From assembly GCA_903853285.1 (NCBI GenBank), contig CAINTF010000161.1:1-10220 (forward strand): 10,220 nucleotides of DNA, given 5' to 3'. Positions 7,513 to 10,220 of this stretch are shown piece by piece. Source of the stretch: an uncultured Acidimicrobium sp. GTDB taxonomy: Bacteria > Actinomycetota > Acidimicrobiia > Acidimicrobiales > Ilumatobacteraceae. Within the stretch, counting starts at the first letter, position 1. Every line of letters starts with the position of its first letter. The translations under genes were made by a program, and so were the position numbers. A model generated the notes under the pieces. It had not been told where the DNA came from and ran no database searches. It saw only the letters and a list, made by a program, of their open reading frames with translations.

Positions 7513-8039
7513 ATGAATCAATCGGAAACGAGATGTACTCGCTGCACATCAACGGTCAAGATCGTCCAGTGGTCGATGCCTGGGTGGGCGAAAGTTTGCT
7601 CTATGTATTGCGTGAACGTTTAGGACTCCCAGGGGCCAAAGGTGCGTGTGAACAGGGTGAATGCGGAAGTTGCACCGTCTTGATGGACGGTGATGCCGTA
7701 TGTTCCTGTCTGGTAATGGCTGCAACGGCAGTTGGATCTGACATCGTCACGGTTGAGGGACTCATAGAACAAAACCCAACCATGGCCGTCACCGCACAGG
7801 CGATAACCAGCCAAGTCACTGACGTTCAACAAGCTTTTATTACAGAAGGTGGCGTGCAGTGCGGTTTTTGCACACCAGGATTGATTGTTGCCGTACATCA
7901 TCTACTTGATAAAAACCCAAATCCAACAGAACTAGAAGTCAAAGAGTCCATTTCGGGCAACATCTGTCGCTGCACGGGATATGGACGCATCTTTGCAGCA
8001 GTTGAAGCGGTTGTCCAAGTTCGGAAAGCAAATTCATGA
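7509..8039 (+). CDS. Molybdenum hydroxylase [2Fe-2S] subunit (CoxS/PucE type)
   Basis: This is the small iron-sulfur subunit that relays electrons from the molybdenum centre to FAD. Its 176 residues hold a plant-type [2Fe-2S] domain with Cys47, Cys52, Cys55 and Cys67. The C-terminal helical [2Fe-2S] domain has Cys118, Cys121, Cys153 and Cys155 (VQCGFCTPG and NICRCTGY). Gln117 just before Cys118 is the usual contact with the molybdopterin cofactor. All eight ligands are present. The first ATG is in an ATGA overlap with the FAD-subunit gene, with AAGGG at 7494-7498 ten bases ahead. A start at Met9 (7533) is possible and would remove only the non-conserved tail. The C-x4-C spacing of the first cluster differs from C-x5-C in the fused enzyme, so the two iron-sulfur modules belong to different lineages and are not a recent duplication. 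Confidence 0.94.
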   Translation: MNESIGNEMYSLHINGQDRPVVDAWVGESLLYVLRERLGLPGAKGACEQGECGSCTVLMDGDAVCSCLVMAATAVGSDIVTVEGLIEQNPTMAVTAQAITSQVTDVQQAFITEGGVQCGFCTPGLIVAVHHLLDKNPNPTELEVKESISGNICRCTGYGRIFAAVEAVVQVRKANS

Positions 8040-10220
8040 GTGCAATCAAGCAGGATATTCGTACTCGTGACACACTTGGCGCAAGCGCACTTCGACCTGA
8101 CGGTGTAGCAAAAGTTACAGGTTCGTTCTCGTTTTCGTCCGACATGTGGGCAGAAAATATGCTGTGGGGCGCAACTCTTCGTTCTCCTCATCCATACGCC
8201 CGTATCATTTCCATTGATACCACCGACGCACTGCTCATCAGCGGCGTCTCTGCAGTACTCACTGCGCAAGATGTGCCTGGCAAGGCAACGTATGGACTTA
8301 TTTCTGCTGATCAGCCTGTTTTTGCTTCTGAATTTGTTCGCTACATGGGTGAGCCCGTTGCTGTTGTCGCAGCAGATCATCCAGAGACCTGTCGACGTGC
8401 TCTTGCAGCAATTATCGTTCACTATGAAGTACTCACGCCTGTCGTGGACCCCGAATTAGCCATGCTCAGAACGACTGAGCAAATCCATCCAGACGGCAAT
8501 CTCATTCGACATCAACGCATCGTGCACGGTGACCCACATGCATCTGCGGAGATCACGGTCGAAGGCAACTACACCATCGGTATGCAAGATCAGGCGTTTC
8601 TTGGTCTAGAAGCCGCTATGGCATTTCCGGATTCGGGTGGCAACGGAGTTGAACTTCATATTGCAACGCAATGGTTGCATGAAGATCGCGGTCAAATCGC
8701 TGCATGCTTGGCGCTCCCCGAAGAGAACGTTCGCCTTGTACTTGGCGGTGTTGGTGGTGCATTTGGAGCACGTGAAGACATCAGTCTGCAGGTGCATTGC
8801 TGCCTACTCGCTCTGCGCACAGGAAAACCGATCAAAATGCAGTACAGCCGCGAGGAAAGCTTTTTTGGACATGTCCACCGACATCCAGCAAAGATTTGGA
8901 TGAAACATCATGCAACCAAGGATGGCAAAATTGTCAAAATTGAGTCCAGGATGGTCTTTGATGGTGGTGCATACACAAGCACATCGCCTGCAGTATTGAT
9001 CAACGGAATTACGCATACCCAGGGGCCTTACCAATGCGACAATGCAGTAGTGGACGGCTTTGCAGTTCGCACGAACAATCCACCGTGTGGAGCAATGCGC
9101 GGATTCGGTGTAGTGCAAGCTTGTTTTGCGCACGAAAGTCAAATGGATCTTTTGGCTGAAGCGTGTGGCCTGTCAGCTGTCGATATTCGCCTGGAAAATG
9201 CAATGCGGACCGGAGACAAACTCATCACCGGCCAAGTGGTTGAGAGTGTTGCGCCAGTTGAGCGTTGTATCCGTGAAACTAACGCAATACCGATGCCTGA
9301 TCCCCTTGCATCGAATGCAAACGTACTTGAGTTCCCTGGAGGTAGTGGTCGCACTGCTGACAGACACAACATCATTCGTGGAGTTGGCTGGGGTGTTTCA
9401 ATTAAAAACTTGATGTATTCAGAAGGCTTCGACGACTATGCAACCGCTCGCTGCACACTTTCAAATGGCGTTGCCTCACTCAAGTTTGCGACCTCTGAGG
9501 TTGGTCAAGGATTCGTGACTCTTGCTCCACAAATAGCGCGTAGCGTGCTCGGTGTTGACGATGTGGTTCTCGAAACTTCAGACACACAGATCGGATCTGC
9601 AGGTTCAACATCAGCATCTCGACAGACCTGGATGAGCGGTGGGGCTGTCGATGGCGCATGTCGACTTGTTCGTGAGCGCCTCTTTGAACATGTTGGCAAA
9701 CTGCACAATATTGACCCAATTCGTTTGATGGTTGAGAACACCGACATCATTGACACGGTTGGAACATTTCGAATAAGCGTTGCTGAAGCAACTCAAGGCA
9801 TCACACTCTCAGAGACCTTTGAGCACCATCACCGCAAAACGGAAGACCTTGACGAAAATGGTCAGGGAAATTGTCACGTTGCGTTCGCTTTCGTGGCACA
9901 CCGAGCCGTCGTAGACGTTGACGTGGAACTTGGTCTTGTAAAAGTTGTCCAAATCGCGACAGCACAAGATGTGGGACGAGTGCTCAACCCTCTATCGGCC
10001 ATCGGACAACTCGAGGGTGGAATTGCTCAAGGCCTCGGACTTGCCGTCATGGAAGAAATCATCATGGACAACGGTCGAGTGAAGAATCCAAGCTTCACCG
10101 ATTACTTGTTGCCTACTGCCCTGGATGCTCCACGCGTAGTAGCTGTCATGATTGAAGAACCAGAACCACAAGCGCCACTCGGCGCCAAGGGTATTGGCGA
10201 ACCACCATGTATTTCAGTGA
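8036..10220 (+). CDS. Molybdenum hydroxylase large (Mo-binding) subunit, PucD-like, 3' truncated
   Basis: This is the catalytic molybdopterin-binding subunit of the trimeric enzyme. It starts in an ATGA overlap with the [2Fe-2S] gene, with GGAAAG at 8023-8028 as ribosome site, and stays open to the right edge: 728 codons plus one base. Related subunits have about 740-790 residues, so only a short tail is missing. N-terminal RPDGVAKVTGSF leads the a/b hammerhead domain. Pocket landmarks by spacing to bovine xanthine oxidase (from memory) are Gln212, Glu247 (GGAFGARE), Arg355 and Phe357 (AMRGFG), Phe465 and catalytic Glu722 (GIGEPP, close to the window end). The bovine Arg880 position is Asn323, unlike Arg488 in the fused enzyme. 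EVGQG and AQDVGRVLNP are further conserved motifs. The CO-dehydrogenase loop AYxCSFR is absent. It looks most like actinobacterial and Bacillus PucD xanthine dehydrogenase subunits; the substrate is uncertain. Confidence 0.9.
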   Translation, partial: MSAIKQDIRTRDTLGASALRPDGVAKVTGSFSFSSDMWAENMLWGATLRSPHPYARIISIDTTDALLISGVSAVLTAQDVPGKATYGLISADQPVFASEFVRYMGEPVAVVAADHPETCRRALAAIIVHYEVLTPVVDPELAMLRTTEQIHPDGNLIRHQRIVHGDPHASAEITVEGNYTIGMQDQAFLGLEAAMAFPDSGGNGVELHIATQWLHEDRGQIAACLALPEENVRLVLGGVGGAFGAREDISLQVHCCLLALRTGKPIKMQYSREESFFGHVHRHPAKIWMKHHATKDGKIVKIESRMVFDGGAYTSTSPAVLINGITHTQGPYQCDNAVVDGFAVRTNNPPCGAMRGFGVVQACFAHESQMDLLAEACGLSAVDIRLENAMRTGDKLITGQVVESVAPVERCIRETNAIPMPDPLASNANVLEFPGGSGRTADRHNIIRGVGWGVSIKNLMYSEGFDDYATARCTLSNGVASLKFATSEVGQGFVTLAPQIARSVLGVDDVVLETSDTQIGSAGSTSASRQTWMSGGAVDGACRLVRERLFEHVGKLHNIDPIRLMVENTDIIDTVGTFRISVAEATQGITLSETFEHHHRKTEDLDENGQGNCHVAFAFVAHRAVVDVDVELGLVKVVQIATAQDVGRVLNPLSAIGQLEGGIAQGLGLAVMEEIIMDNGRVKNPSFTDYLLPTALDAPRVVAVMIEEPEPQAPLGAKGIGEPPCISV

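Noticed and set aside
7898..8422. 174-codon open frame on the minus strand
   Set aside because: It lies opposite well-supported [2Fe-2S] and Mo subunit genes and has no recognisable family; it is a shadow frame. The same holds for other antisense frames, such as 2223-2678 and 1547-1897.
8036..10220. Carbon monoxide dehydrogenase large subunit (CoxL)
   Set aside because: The form I active-site loop AYxCSFR is absent. The pocket keeps Glu247 and the AMRGFG motif typical of xanthine-dehydrogenase-like enzymes.
10218..10220. TGA at the right edge as the stop of the last gene
   Set aside because: It is out of frame: the last full codon is GTG at 10217-10219, so the gene continues beyond the window.

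Overview
The window is one compact + strand gene cluster of eight genes, cut at both ends, for breakdown of N-heterocycles and N-carbamoyl compounds, most plausibly purines or hydantoin-like molecules. Neighbouring genes mostly overlap by 1-4 bases or lie a few bases apart. The only sizeable gap is about 60 bases, at 1878-1938. Base composition looks balanced (near 50% GC by eye). The combination of an LLM-class (F420/FMN-type) oxidoreductase, a PucD-like molybdenum subunit and a TANNNT-type -10 box in front of a possible leaderless GTG start suggests an actinobacterium, perhaps a streamlined aquatic one. That assignment is an inference at moderate confidence; Chloroflexota cannot be excluded.

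Layout. (1) 2-940 is the C-terminal three quarters of an M20-family N-carbamoyl-L-amino-acid / allantoate amidohydrolase. (2) 954-1877 is a nitrilase-fold N-carbamoyl-D-amino-acid hydrolase with its Glu-Lys-Cys triad. (3) 1939-4551 is an 870-residue fused [2Fe-2S] + molybdopterin hydroxylase without an FAD domain, keeping the residues of the xanthine pocket. A near-palindrome and a promoter-like sequence lie just before it. (4) 4557-5624 is an SsnA-like metal-dependent amidohydrolase lacking the usual N-terminal extension. (5) 5624-6667 is an LLM-class flavin/F420 oxidoreductase. (6-8) 6664-10220 is a separate three-subunit molybdenum hydroxylase in the order FAD, [2Fe-2S], Mo; the Mo subunit runs off the window just after its catalytic glutamate.

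How they may work together. The SsnA-like enzyme could deaminate an aminopurine or related ring. The two molybdenum hydroxylases could add oxygen at different ring positions; their pockets differ at the position equivalent to bovine Arg880 (Arg in the fused enzyme, Asn in the trimeric one). The LLM enzyme could carry out a further oxidation. The two carbamoylases would release CO2, ammonia and an amino acid from ring-opened ureido products. The fused enzyme plus SsnA recalls the E. coli ygfK-ssnA-ygfM-xdhD region, whose role is still poorly defined. Here it is combined with hydantoin-type carbamoylases, an LLM enzyme and a second full xanthine-dehydrogenase-type complex. No transporter, regulator, uricase or cyclic amidohydrolase (hydantoinase, allantoinase) is visible; they may lie outside the window. 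No RNA gene, mobile element or CRISPR array was seen.
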